From the NCBI GenBank assembly GCA_001464505.1, contig LNEH01000176.1:1-60389 (forward strand): a DNA stretch of 60,389 nt. Reading direction: 5' to 3'. This stretch comes from Verrucomicrobia bacterium Ga0077533 (lineage in GTDB: Bacteria > Verrucomicrobiota > Verrucomicrobiia > Opitutales > Opitutaceae). Of this stretch, positions 51,588 to 60,129 are shown in pieces. The stretch's first letter is position 1, and the number at the start of each line of letters is the position of its first letter. A program made the position numbers and the translations under genes. The notes beneath the pieces were generated by a model that saw only the letters and a program-made list of their open reading frames with translations, ran no database searches and was not told the DNA's origin.

Positions 51588-52277
51588 CTAAACCGCGCTT
51601 TGCAGCAAGACGGGATTATCGCCCAGCAGCGCGTCCACGCCCCACCCGGCCAGCCGCCGGGCGGTGGTCGCGTCATTGACGGTCCAGCACCAAAGCGCGG
51701 CACCACCGGCGTGGATGGTCTCGACCATCGCGCGGTTGCGCACCGCCTGATGATGCAGACTCAGACCGCTCGCGCTGGCGGCCGCCATCTGGCGCAGCAG
51801 TTTTTTTGGCCCGCCGCGGCCCTCAGCAATGAGCATGCGGGGAATTTCCGGCGCCAGTCTGGCTGCTTCACCAACCAGCGGGGCCTCGAAGGAGGCGAGA
51901 ATGACCCAAGGGCCGGCGCCCGCGTGTCGGACAACACGCACGATCGGGGCGACCGAGGCGCCGCGCTTCAATTCGATCTGCACGACCGCCCGGCCGCGGA
52001 CCAGTGACAAAACGTCGGCCAGCCGGGGAATGAGCTCGGTGCCGGCGACGCGGAGTTTTTTCAGATTCCGCCAGGTCTGGTTCACCAGGCGCCCCGGCCG
52101 GCCGGTCAGCCGGCGCAGGCTGGCGTCGTGAAACACCACCGGCACACCGTCGGCGGTGAGCTGCACATCGAGCTCGATGCCATCCACCTTCAGCGCCAGG
52201 GCCCGCCGGAAGGCCGCGAGGGTGTTTTCCGGTTTTTCCGCCGAGGCGCCGCGGTGGGCGATGACTAATGTGGCCAC
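51588..52277 (-). CDS. glycerophosphodiester phosphodiesterase
   Basis: A 229-residue GDPD-family enzyme releasing glycerol 3-phosphate from deacylated phospholipids. The IAHRGASAEKPENTLAAF motif holds catalytic His and metal Glu, VDGIELDVQLTADGVPVVFHD supplies further metal ligands and the second catalytic His, and LWCWTVND is the typical C-terminal motif. No signal peptide, so a cytosolic (UgpQ-like) form. The GTG at 52277 was chosen; a TTG 12 codons upstream lies close to the queC start. Divergent from queC. Confidence 0.9.
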   Translation of the reverse strand: MATLVIAHRGASAEKPENTLAAFRRALALKVDGIELDVQLTADGVPVVFHDASLRRLTGRPGRLVNQTWRNLKKLRVAGTELIPRLADVLSLVRGRAVVQIELKRGASVAPIVRVVRHAGAGPWVILASFEAPLVGEAARLAPEIPRMLIAEGRGGPKKLLRQMAAASASGLSLHHQAVRNRAMVETIHAGGAALWCWTVNDATTARRLAGWGVDALLGDNPVLLQSAV

Positions 52278-52327
52278 AGGCTTGTTTTTCCTTGGCCAGC
52301 GCCGCAGAGCCAATGCTAAATGCAGGC

Positions 52328-53017
52328 ATGAAAGTCGTCGTGCTCTGCTCCGGTGGCATGGATTCGGTGACCGCGCTCCACTGGGCGCGGGCGCACCATG
52401 AGGTCCAAGCCGTGCTAAGCTTTGAATACGGGGCTAGGCACAACCACAGGGAGATTCCGTTTGCCGCTGAACACGCGAAACAGATCGGCGCACCGCACCA
52501 AGTCATCCCGCTGGATTTCATCGGCAAACTGTTCGCCTCCAATCTGTTGAAGGGCGGTGGCGACATCCCGGAGGGGCATTACGCGGACGAAAACATGAAG
52601 CGCACGGTCGTGCCATTCCGCAACGGCATCATGCTGGCGGCAGCCTCGGGTTTGGCCGAGAGCACAGGTGCCGGGGGGCTCGTCATCGCCGCGCACACCG
52701 GCGATCACACGATCTACCCGGACTGCCGCGAGGATTTCATGCGCGCCATGGGCGACGCGATGCGGCTCGGCACCTACGCGGGCATCGAACTGCTGCGGCC
52801 GTTCATCGCCCTGACCAAGGGCCAGATCGCCGCTGAGGGCGCGCGATTGGGCGTGGATTTCGCCCGCACCTGGTCCTGCTACAAGGGCGGCGCCATCCAT
52901 TGCGGCAAATGCGGCACCTGCGTCGAGCGCCGTGAAGCGATGCTGGAGGCCGGGCTGCCCGACCCCACAGCCTACGAATCCACCCCGCCGCTGCCGAAAC
53001 GACCCGGGGCCAATTAA
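52328..53017 (+). CDS. queC: 7-cyano-7-deazaguanine synthase QueC
   Basis: ATP-dependent enzyme converting 7-carboxy-7-deazaguanine to preQ0 in queuosine biosynthesis, 229 residues. The PP-loop VVVLCSGGMDSVTAL, FEYGARHNHRE, VPFRNGIML and the zinc-binding cysteines in WSCYKGGAIHCGKCGTCVER are all present. It is followed, across a repeat, by queE, which makes its substrate. QueD is not in the window. ATG start close to the canonical MKVVVLCSGG. Confidence 0.96.
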   Translation: MKVVVLCSGGMDSVTALHWARAHHEVQAVLSFEYGARHNHREIPFAAEHAKQIGAPHQVIPLDFIGKLFASNLLKGGGDIPEGHYADENMKRTVVPFRNGIMLAAASGLAESTGAGGLVIAAHTGDHTIYPDCREDFMRAMGDAMRLGTYAGIELLRPFIALTKGQIAAEGARLGVDFARTWSCYKGGAIHCGKCGTCVERREAMLEAGLPDPTAYESTPPLPKRPGAN

Positions 53018-53092
53018 CCACGAAGGAAACAAAGAGCACGAGGGCCAGAGAGGTTTTGTCTTCGTGCCCTCCCTGTGTTTCGTGGTGAACAA
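53018..53092. repeat. inverted repeat between queC and queE
   Basis: TTAACCACGAAGGAAACAAAG on the left (first 20 bases are the arm) and TGTGTTTCGTGGTGAA on the right, with inner GAGCACGAGGG and CTTCGTGCCCTC. The element begins at the queC stop and ends at the queE leader. Related to 45050-45132. Confidence 0.7.
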
Positions 53093-53095
53093 GAC

Positions 53096-53788
53096 ATGCT
53101 GATTTCCGAGATATTTTATTCGCTGCAGGGTGAGGGCGAGCTGACTGGCGTGCCGTCGGTTTTTGTGCGCACCAGCGGCTGCAACCTGCGTTGCAACTGG
53201 TGCGACACGCCCTATGCCTCGTGGTCGCCCGAAGGCGTGCAGATGAGTGTTCCGGAAATCATTGCGGCGGTGCGCCAACATCCCGCCCGGCACGTCGTGG
53301 TGACGGGCGGCGAGCCGATGATTGCGCCTGAAATCAAGGCCCTCGCCGCCCGGCTCAAGGAACTCGGCCACCATATCACGATCGAAACGGCGGCGACCAT
53401 CGCGCCCGAGGGCATCGCGTGCGATCTGGCCTCACTCAGCCCGAAACTGAAGAACTCCGCCCCCGATGCGCGGCTTGATGACGCGTGGCGCAGGAAACAT
53501 GAGGCGCTCCGCTGGCAGCCGGAGGTGGTGCGCGCGTGGCTGGACGGTTATGGCTGCCAATTGAAGTTTGTCGTCGCGCAGCCGGCGGATGTGGACGAGA
53601 TTGAGGCGATGCTAGTGCAACTGGGCGGCGAGATTCCACGGGCCAAAGTGCTGCTGATGCCCGAGGGCGTGACGGTGGAGGCGTTGCGGGCGAAAGCCGG
53701 CTGGTTGGGCGAGCTGTGCAAGGCGCGCGGCTACCGCTACGCCCCGCGGTTGCACATCGAGCTCTACGGCCACAAGCGCGGCACATGA
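53096..53788 (+). CDS. queE: 7-carboxy-7-deazaguanine synthase QueE
   Basis: Radical-SAM enzyme of 230 residues that contracts 6-carboxytetrahydropterin to 7-carboxy-7-deazaguanine. EIFYSLQGEGELTGVPSVFV, the cluster motif CNLRCNWCDTPYAS, VVVTGGEP and the ETAATIAP segment are characteristic. The enzyme supplies QueC, encoded just upstream. Its stop overlaps the exoD-like start (ATGA). No frameshift. Confidence 0.95.
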   Translation: MLISEIFYSLQGEGELTGVPSVFVRTSGCNLRCNWCDTPYASWSPEGVQMSVPEIIAAVRQHPARHVVVTGGEPMIAPEIKALAARLKELGHHITIETAATIAPEGIACDLASLSPKLKNSAPDARLDDAWRRKHEALRWQPEVVRAWLDGYGCQLKFVVAQPADVDEIEAMLVQLGGEIPRAKVLLMPEGVTVEALRAKAGWLGELCKARGYRYAPRLHIELYGHKRGT

Positions 53789-54429
53789 AAATTCCGCTGA
53801 TCGCCGCCCTGCCGCCACCGCCCAAGCTCTCTGTGGAGCTGGCGAGATTGCGTGATCAGGCGGCGGAGCGGGCCGTGACGTTGCGCGAAGTCATCTACAT
53901 ATTGCAAGGCCGGGCCTACCTGCTGCTCGTGCTGCTGCTCGCGCTGCCGTTCCTCACGCCGATCCCGTTGCCCGGCCTCTCGACGCCCTTTGGGCTGGCA
54001 ATCCTGCTGATCGCGCTGCGGCTCTCCTTCGGTCAGCGCCCCTGGCTGCCGATGAAGCTCCAGCGCAAGGAGCTGCCGGCGGGATTCCTGCGGAAGCTGT
54101 TCGCGGTGGCGGAGCGCGTGCTCCGGTTTTTCGAGAAATTCCTGCGCCCGCGGCTCACCTTTATCACGGACACTCCGCTGCTGGCGCAGTTGCACGCCGT
54201 GCTGATGCTCGTGGCCGCGCTGGTCCTGCTGCTGCCGCTGCCGATCCCGTTCACCAACTCGTTTCCCGCGTGGACGATCCTCCTGCTGGCCGCCGGGTTG
54301 CTGGAGCGCGACGGCCTGTTCATCCTCGCCGGCTATGTGGTGTTCGCCGCCGGGGTGCTGTATTTCATCTTCCTCGGCGAAGCCACCGCCACGCTGCTGC
54401 ACGAACTGGTGCGGTGGCTGAAAGGCTAG
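53785..54429 (+). CDS. ExoD-like membrane protein
   Basis: A 214-residue inner-membrane protein of the exopolysaccharide-synthesis ExoD family. The N-terminal LRDQAAERAVTLREVIYILQ, then LLALPFLTPIPLPGLSTPFG and LIALRLSFGQRPWLP match the family; three or four hydrophobic segments follow (LHAVLMLVAALVLLLPLP, PAWTILLLAAGLLERDGLF, GVLYFIFLGE). Function is poorly defined; in rhizobia ExoD affects exopolysaccharide and stress tolerance. It is coupled to queE by overlap. Its stop overlaps the sbtB remnant stop on the other strand. Confidence 0.82.
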   Translation: MKIPLIAALPPPPKLSVELARLRDQAAERAVTLREVIYILQGRAYLLLVLLLALPFLTPIPLPGLSTPFGLAILLIALRLSFGQRPWLPMKLQRKELPAGFLRKLFAVAERVLRFFEKFLRPRLTFITDTPLLAQLHAVLMLVAALVLLLPLPIPFTNSFPAWTILLLAAGLLERDGLFILAGYVVFAAGVLYFIFLGEATATLLHELVRWLKG

Positions 54430-54667
54430 AACTTGTCCTTGCGCAGCACTTGGACATCGCCGACGAAGGCGATCATGCCGTAGCGGGGAAACAGCTCGCG
54501 CTCCAGGCGTTCGAAAATGGCGGCCACCAGTTCGGCGCGCACGACGACCTCGATCTGGATGTTGGCAAACTCCGGGATGTCCCCCGGCCGGCCGCCCCGA
54601 CTTCACAGAGCAAGCCGGTCACGGCGGCTTGCGCATAGGCCTCGCAGACGATGGGCACCAGTTTCAT
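54426..54667 (-). pseudogene. SbtB-like PII-family protein, deletion and frameshift
   Basis: Frame one begins MKLVPIVCEAYAQAAVTGLL and CEVGA; the second frame continues GRPGDIPEFANIQIEVVV and FPRYGMIAFVGDVQVL to a stop at 54426. Together they cover the ends of an SbtB-type PII-like regulator of bicarbonate uptake, but about 14 residues of the T-loop are missing and the frames do not join. It directly follows the sbtA remnant, the normal SbtA-SbtB order. Confidence 0.75.
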
Positions 54668-54880
54668 GGCGTGGCAAAACGGAATGCCCCGGGTGAGGTT
54701 GAACGGAAAGGTGATGGCCAGCGACGAGGTCAGGTAAAGCGCCGGATTGGCTTCGGGCAAGGACTGGCGAATCGCGGCGGGGCGGCGATGTAGGAGGCGC
54801 TGGCGACCAGCACCCCCAGCGCGAAAAAACAGCAGGGCCGGGGAGAGCAGGTTGGTGCGGACGGCGTCGAGGATATCCAT
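54668..54880 (-). pseudogene. SbtA-like sodium/bicarbonate symporter remnant
   Basis: The N-terminal helix MDILDAVRTNLLSPALLFF continues in a second frame with ALGVLVASASYIAAP, then the C-terminal part AAIRQSLPEANPALYLTSSL and FPFNLTRGIP returns to the first frame. This equals the first ~25 and last ~45 residues of SbtA with the middle (some 250 residues) deleted. The ATG overlaps the stop of the ion channel gene (TGATG), so the genes were coupled. Confidence 0.75.
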
Positions 54881-55758
54881 CAGTTGGAGCCGGTTTCCGG
54901 GGAGGCCGGCGCCGATTGACCAGCCGATCTTGCGGGCGGGGCGGCGGCGGCGAGACAGACGCGAACGCGCCGGATCTTTTCACGCAGGGCGGAAACTTCC
55001 TGCTCAAGCGCCGCCAGATCCGCCTCCGGGCCGGACAAGGCGGGGCTGCGCCGCTCCTCCAGCTCCTTGTGCATCTCCGCCATGCTGTTCATGACGACGC
55101 CGATGAAGAGGTTCAGGATGATCATGGTGCCGAGCACAATGAAGGTGACGAAGTAGAGCGATACGAGCAGCGGAGGCGCGTGTTCAACCGCGCGATTGAA
55201 GAAGTCGCCCCAGTTGTCGAGCGTCACGACGCGAAAAAGGGTCAACAACGCGACGGGCAGGGAACCGAAATCGGTGGGAGCGGTGGCGCCGAAAAGATGC
55301 ACCCCCGCCACGGCGTAGATGTAGAACAGCAGGGCGAGCAGGAGGCTGACGTAGCCCATGGCCGACAGGCTTTTCAGCAGCGCCCCGACGAGCAACTGGA
55401 GCTTGGGCAGCGCATGCACGAGCCGCAAGAGACGGAAAACCCGGGCGAGCCGCAGCACCGAGGCGAACGGCCCGCCGACCGGCAGGAAACAGAGCGCGAC
55501 GACGAGAAAATCGAAGAAGTTCCACCCATCGGCGAAATAGCGCCAGGGCTGGCGGCCGCAGGCGAGAAACTTGAGCCCCAACTCGACCACGAAGACGGCG
55601 AGCACCACGCGGTCGAGCAAGCGCAGCAGCGGACCGTGCGCCGCGACGAGCGACGCGCTGGTCTCCACTCCGGCCAGAACGCCAGCGAGGAGAATGACCG
55701 CGATGACGGCAACCTGAAATGGCCGCCCGGCCACCAAGCGTTGCGCAAAGCCGACCAT
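54880..55758 (-). CDS. voltage-gated-like cation channel (NavBac type)
   Basis: A 292-residue six-helix channel subunit. The S4 voltage sensor RLARVFRLLRLVHALPKL (101-120) has Arg at regular intervals, the pore loop has filter TLDNW (179-183), where classical NaChBac has TLESW, and S6 ends in LNLFIGVVMNSM. The filter position Glu is Asp, so selectivity could differ. A C-terminal coiled coil (about 230-265) follows, as in NavBac tetramers. It lies between terC and the sbtA remnant; coupling to sodium-dependent transport is attractive but inferred. Confidence 0.83.
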   Translation of the reverse strand: MVGFAQRLVAGRPFQVAVIAVILLAGVLAGVETSASLVAAHGPLLRLLDRVVLAVFVVELGLKFLACGRQPWRYFADGWNFFDFLVVALCFLPVGGPFASVLRLARVFRLLRLVHALPKLQLLVGALLKSLSAMGYVSLLLALLFYIYAVAGVHLFGATAPTDFGSLPVALLTLFRVVTLDNWGDFFNRAVEHAPPLLVSLYFVTFIVLGTMIILNLFIGVVMNSMAEMHKELEERRSPALSGPEADLAALEQEVSALREKIRRVRVCLAAAAPPARSAGQSAPASPETGSN

Positions 55759-55764
55759 GAGGAC

Positions 55765-56778
55765 TCAGGCCTTGGCCACCGCAGGCTTGGGTGGCACGAG
55801 CAGCGAGACCACAATGGACACAGCAATGATGCCGCTGATGATGCCGAGCGACCAACTGATGGGAAACTTGCCGCCGAAGGCATCGTTGAGCCACACCATC
55901 TTGAGGCCGACGAAGACCAGCACGAGCCCGAGGCCGTATTTCAGGAAGCGGAATTTGTGCATGACGCCGGCCAGCATGAAGAACATGGCGCGCAGGCCGA
56001 GGATGGCGAAGACGTTTGAGGTGAACACAATCAACGGCTCCTTGGTGATTGCGAAGATGGCCGGCACGCTGTCCACGGCGAACACGATGTCGGTCAGTTC
56101 CATGAACACGAGGCAGATGAAAAGCGGCGTGGCGTGCAGGACGCCATCGTGGCGCACGAAGAATTTCTGCCCCTCGATCTTCGGCGTGACGGGCAGCAGC
56201 CTGCGGAGCAGGCGGATGACGGGGTTCTTCTCCGGGTCGATCGGCTTGCCCGGGATAAAGAGCAGCTTGATGCCGGTCAGGATCAGGAACACTCCGAAGA
56301 CCCAGATGACCCAGTGAAACTGCATCAGCACCGCGCCGAGGCTGATGAAGATGATGCGGAAAACCAGGGCGCCTATGATGCCGTAGAACAGGACGCGGTG
56401 CTGGTATTTCGCCGGAATGGCGAAATAAGTGAAGATCACGACGAACACGAAGATGTTGTCCACCGAGAGCGATTTCTCGACGACGTAGCCGGTCAGGTAT
56501 TCGAGCCCCGTCTGGGTCGCCAGCGCGGCGTGATCGAGCCCGGCCAGCCGCGGGTCGAGGGGAAACTTCCACAGCGCATACTGGTGGAGCCCGTAGCCGA
56601 AAATCAGGGCGAGCGTGACCCATACGACGCTCCAGCCAAGCGCCTCCTTGAACCGGACTTCGTGGGCCTCGCGGTGAAACACGCCGAGGTCCAGGGCGAG
56701 CATGCCAAGGACAAACAGGGTGAAGAGGCCGTAGAACCACCAGTAGTCGGCAAAGGGGAAAAGAGGGATGTAATCCAT
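55765..56778 (-). CDS. TerC/Alx-family membrane protein
   Basis: A 337-residue protein with about nine membrane helices. The TerC signature is clear: LEYLTGYVVEKSLSVDNIFV and FMELTDIVFAVDSVPAIFAI, each with conserved acidic residues in the membrane. Relatives export Mn2+ or mediate tellurite or alkaline-pH responses. No yybP-ykoY-like hairpin is recognisable upstream. ATG at 56778 was preferred to a TTG five codons earlier. It is followed by the ion channel gene six bases downstream. Confidence 0.92.
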   Translation of the reverse strand: MDYIPLFPFADYWWFYGLFTLFVLGMLALDLGVFHREAHEVRFKEALGWSVVWVTLALIFGYGLHQYALWKFPLDPRLAGLDHAALATQTGLEYLTGYVVEKSLSVDNIFVFVVIFTYFAIPAKYQHRVLFYGIIGALVFRIIFISLGAVLMQFHWVIWVFGVFLILTGIKLLFIPGKPIDPEKNPVIRLLRRLLPVTPKIEGQKFFVRHDGVLHATPLFICLVFMELTDIVFAVDSVPAIFAITKEPLIVFTSNVFAILGLRAMFFMLAGVMHKFRFLKYGLGLVLVFVGLKMVWLNDAFGGKFPISWSLGIISGIIAVSIVVSLLVPPKPAVAKA

Positions 56779-56852
56779 GAAACCGGTCAGCAAACCGACG
56801 GTTGGGCCCGACGCAAGACAGACTGACTAGAATAATCCACCGTATTTCTACC

Positions 56853-57851
56853 CTAGCCTGTGGTCAGGCAGATTTTGCCGAATTGGGCGGCGGCCTCCAT
56901 GTGGCGCAGCGCGGCGTCGGCCTGGTCGAGCGGGAACACTTTGTCCACGACCGGCACGATTTTGTGCTGCCCGACAAACCCGGTCATCCCGGCGAAGTCG
57001 GCCGGAGAGCCCATGGTGGTGCCAAGAAGAGTGATCTGCCGGAAAAAACATTTGCGCAGGTCAAGCCCCTTGGGGTTGCCGGTGGTGGCGCCGAAGAAAA
57101 CGATGCGGCCACCGGGAGCGGTCAGATCGATGAGTTTGGCGAAACCTTCCCCACCCGCGCTGTCCACAATCACGTCGAAACGGCCCGCTTGTTTTTGCAA
57201 AGTCTCCGCCCAATCGGCGTCGCGGTAGCTGACGCCACCGCGCGCTCCGAAGGTTTGGGCTCGGGCGATTTTCTCAGGCGAGCCCGAAGTGACCCAGACC
57301 TCGGCGCCGGCCGCCACGGCAAACTGCAACGCGAATAACGCCGCACCGCCACCCACTCCCGTGACGAGCACGCGCTCGCCAGACTGAAGCCGGGCGCGGG
57401 TGAAGAGCGCCCGCCAAGCGGTCAGCCCGGCCAGCGGCAAAGCGGCCGCCTGCTCCCAAGAGAGGCGGGTGGGTTTCGGAGCGAGATTGGCGACGGGTAT
57501 AGCGACTTGCTCGGCGAAAGTGCCGTGGTCGGGCAGGCCGAGGATGCGATAATTCGGGCCCTGCGCGCGCGAGTCGGAACCCCAGTCAAGCGACGGATTG
57601 ATGATAACTTCCCGCCCCACCCACGTCTTGTCGGCATCACTGCCGACGGAGATTACGACGCCCGCCCCATCCGAACCGAGGGTGATGGGCAGCTTGATGT
57701 TCGGGTATAACCCAAGCTGCGTCCAGAGATCGCGATGATTGAGCGCGGCGGCCTTGAGCTGCACGACAGCGTGGCCGGGCGAGGCCACAAGATCGGGCGC
57801 TTGCATGACGGCGAGCGGCTTTTTGACCTCGGTGAGAACGGTGGCTTTCAT
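56853..57851 (-). CDS. medium-chain zinc-type/quinone oxidoreductase-like dehydrogenase
   Basis: A 332-residue MDR-superfamily NAD(P)H-dependent oxidoreductase. The N-terminal GroES-like domain has ALNHRDLW and LGSDGAGVV; the Rossmann domain has VLVTGVGGGAALFALQ and VDSAGGEGF. The catalytic-zinc cysteine of alcohol dehydrogenases is not at its normal position (NHRDLW has no Cys or adjacent ligand set), so a zinc-independent quinone oxidoreductase-like activity is more likely. It is eleven bases downstream of the small feo gene on the same strand but probably not functionally linked. Confidence 0.85.
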   Translation of the reverse strand: MKATVLTEVKKPLAVMQAPDLVASPGHAVVQLKAAALNHRDLWTQLGLYPNIKLPITLGSDGAGVVISVGSDADKTWVGREVIINPSLDWGSDSRAQGPNYRILGLPDHGTFAEQVAIPVANLAPKPTRLSWEQAAALPLAGLTAWRALFTRARLQSGERVLVTGVGGGAALFALQFAVAAGAEVWVTSGSPEKIARAQTFGARGGVSYRDADWAETLQKQAGRFDVIVDSAGGEGFAKLIDLTAPGGRIVFFGATTGNPKGLDLRKCFFRQITLLGTTMGSPADFAGMTGFVGQHKIVPVVDKVFPLDQADAALRHMEAAAQFGKICLTTG

Positions 57852-57861
57852 GTCCGTGGCG

Positions 57862-58032
57862 TTAGGGTTTGCGCAGTTTTGCCTGGATTTTCTTTATCTC
57901 CGGGCTGACGGCGGAACAGCTTTCACTGCCGCAGCCGGGCTGGTGGCGCTTCTTCAACCAGGAGCGGAGCAGCAGGATCGCGGCGAGGGCGACAATGCCG
58001 AGGGCGACGGCGGTCTGGAGCGTGGCGGACAT
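57862..58032 (-). CDS. FeoB-associated Cys-rich membrane protein
   Basis: A 56-residue protein with one membrane helix (VALGIVALAAILLLRSW) and a cysteine-bearing tail (GCGSESCSA). Proteins of this form follow feoB in many genomes and may assist iron handling at the membrane. It starts three bases after the feoB stop. Confidence 0.85.
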   Translation of the reverse strand: MSATLQTAVALGIVALAAILLLRSWLKKRHQPGCGSESCSAVSPEIKKIQAKLRKP

Positions 58033-58034
58033 GG

Positions 58035-60128
58035 TCAGTAGCCGAGCGCGCGGCCGGCTTGGTAGAAAATGAGGCACACAAGCCACGCGGTGCCGGTCAT
58101 GTAGGCGAGTTGGAACAGCGGCCAGCGCCACGAGTTGGTCTCGCGCTGCACGACGGCGAGGGTGCTCATGCATTGCATGGCGAAAACATAGAACACCATG
58201 AGCGTTAAGCAAACGAGCGGAGTGAACAGCGGTGCGCCCCCGGGCCAGTGGGCGGCCCGCAGGGCGTCGCGCAGCGGCGTGGGGTCATCGTCCGCGCCCT
58301 CAACGCCAAAGATGACACCCATTGAGCTGACAAAGACCTCGCGGGCGGCAAAGGACGTGATGAGGCCGATGCCGATGCGCCAGTCGAAACCGAGCGGCTT
58401 GATGACCGGCTCGAGGGCGTGGCCGGCCCGCCCGGCAAAGCTTTGCGCAATCTGCTCGGTGGGGGTGGCGTCGGGATGGGGGTGCTTCGGGTAGGTGGTC
58501 AGGAACCAGAGCACGATGGAGATGCCGAGGATGATGGTGCCGGCGTTTTTCAGGAACAACCAGCCGCGCTCGATCATGTGGCGGAGGATTTCCTGGAAGC
58601 GCGGCGGCTGGTAGGGCGGCAGCTCCATGATCATGTGCTGCGGCGAGCCCTTGAAGAGGGTGCGCTTGAACAGCCAGGCAAAGAAAAACACGCCGCCGGT
58701 GCCGAGGACATACATGGACAGCATGAGACCGGCCTTGGTGGTCGCCGGGACGGTATCGCCCGGCAGCAGGGTGGCGATCATCAGCAGGTAAACCGGCAGG
58801 CGGGCGGAGCAACTCATCAGCGGGGCGACGAGGATGGTGACGAGCCGGTCGCGGGCATTTTCGATGGTCCGCGTGGCCATGATGCCCGGGATGGCACAAG
58901 CGTAGGAACCGAGCAGCGGGATGAACGAGCGACCGTTGAGCCCCACCCGGCTCATGGGACGGTCCATGATGAAGGCGGCGCGCGCCATGTAACCGGTGCT
59001 CTCCAGCAGGCCGACGAAGAAAAACAGAATAAGGATCTGCGGCAGGAAGATGACGATGCCCCCCACCCCGCCGATGACGCCGTCGGTCAAGAGGTCGCGC
59101 AGGTCGCCGGGAGGCATCACGCCTTTCACCCAGCCGCCGAAGGCCGCAACCTGTCCGTCAATGAAGTTCATCGGCGATTCGGCGAGGGAGAAAATCGAGA
59201 AGAACAGCGCGCCCATGATCACGCCGAAGATCGCCCAGCCCCAGACGGAATGGCAGAGCACGGCGTCGATGCGGTCGGAGCGCGAAGGGCCCAAGTCGCG
59301 GGTGCGGCGAACGACATCGCGACAGAGCAATCCGATGGCGTCGTAACGGCTGCGGATGAGCGCGGCGGACCAGTCGGCGGCGTCAGCCGTCCAACGCTGG
59401 CGCCAGTGATTGAGAATGTCGTGCGTGCGACTGCTGAGCGGCCTGGAACCGGCGACGCGCACGGTGTCGAAATCGGTCAACAGCAGGAGCGCCTCGGCGC
59501 GGGCGATGAGCGGCGGGCGGGCGTCGTGGTCGGTGAGGGAGGCCTGAAGCTCGGCGACCGCGGGGGCGATCGGGCCGGGCACATCCCAGCGATGGCGCGC
59601 CAGCGGCAGCTCAATGCGGCTCATGGCGAGTTTCAGCGCGACCAGGCCTTTGCCGTGGACGGCTTCGCAGGGGATGACCGGCACGCCCAGCGCGCGTTCA
59701 AGCTCGGGGGCGGCCACCTTCATCCCGGCGGCGGCGGCCATGTCCATCATGTTGAGCGCGATGATGACGGGCCGGCCGAGATCGAGGATCTGGTGGACGA
59801 GGTAGAGGTTGCGCTCGAGATTGGCGGCGTCCACGACGCAGATGATGCGGTCGGGTTGCGGGGTGTCTTCGCGGCGGCCGAGGAGCACGTCGCGCAGGAC
59901 GGCTTCGTCGGGGGAACGGGCGGCGAGCGAATAGGCCCCGGGGAGATCAATGATCTGGATGGGCCGGCCATGCTGCGACCAGGTGATGCCGATTTTCTTT
60001 TCGACGGTGACGCCCGGGTAGTTGCCGACTTTCTGGCGGAGGCCGGTGATGGCATAGACCGGAGGCCGTTCGGGCGCGGGCGTCGCACGCTTGCGCCCGG
60101 TCAGGGCGATGTGGGCCGGGAGCTTCAC
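58035..60128 (-). CDS. feoB: ferrous iron transporter FeoB with altered P-loop
   Basis: A 697-residue GTPase-permease for Fe2+. Switch and G motifs after G1 are in place: GNYPGVTVE (G2 Thr), DLPG (G3), NMMD (G4). The membrane part has both gate repeats with GSYACAIPGIMATR and LMSCSARLPVYLL. The expected G1 loop, GNPNSGKTTLFN in relatives, is missing: IALTG is followed by RKRATPAPERPPVY and then AITGLRQKVG. The substitute is encoded over 60065-60103 and contains 7-bp palindromic arms CGGGCGC/GCGCCCG. Without G1, GTP binding should be lost or greatly changed. The GTG start gives the normal N-terminus. The rest of the operon (feoA upstream, Cys-rich protein downstream) is intact. Confidence 0.88.
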   Translation of the reverse strand: MKLPAHIALTGRKRATPAPERPPVYAITGLRQKVGNYPGVTVEKKIGITWSQHGRPIQIIDLPGAYSLAARSPDEAVLRDVLLGRREDTPQPDRIICVVDAANLERNLYLVHQILDLGRPVIIALNMMDMAAAAGMKVAAPELERALGVPVIPCEAVHGKGLVALKLAMSRIELPLARHRWDVPGPIAPAVAELQASLTDHDARPPLIARAEALLLLTDFDTVRVAGSRPLSSRTHDILNHWRQRWTADAADWSAALIRSRYDAIGLLCRDVVRRTRDLGPSRSDRIDAVLCHSVWGWAIFGVIMGALFFSIFSLAESPMNFIDGQVAAFGGWVKGVMPPGDLRDLLTDGVIGGVGGIVIFLPQILILFFFVGLLESTGYMARAAFIMDRPMSRVGLNGRSFIPLLGSYACAIPGIMATRTIENARDRLVTILVAPLMSCSARLPVYLLMIATLLPGDTVPATTKAGLMLSMYVLGTGGVFFFAWLFKRTLFKGSPQHMIMELPPYQPPRFQEILRHMIERGWLFLKNAGTIILGISIVLWFLTTYPKHPHPDATPTEQIAQSFAGRAGHALEPVIKPLGFDWRIGIGLITSFAAREVFVSSMGVIFGVEGADDDPTPLRDALRAAHWPGGAPLFTPLVCLTLMVFYVFAMQCMSTLAVVQRETNSWRWPLFQLAYMTGTAWLVCLIFYQAGRALGY

Positions 60129-60129
60129 G

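Noticed and set aside
56779-56852. Manganese (yybP-ykoY) riboswitch upstream of terC
   Set aside because: Only 74 bp and no recognisable paired stems or conserved loops of that class.
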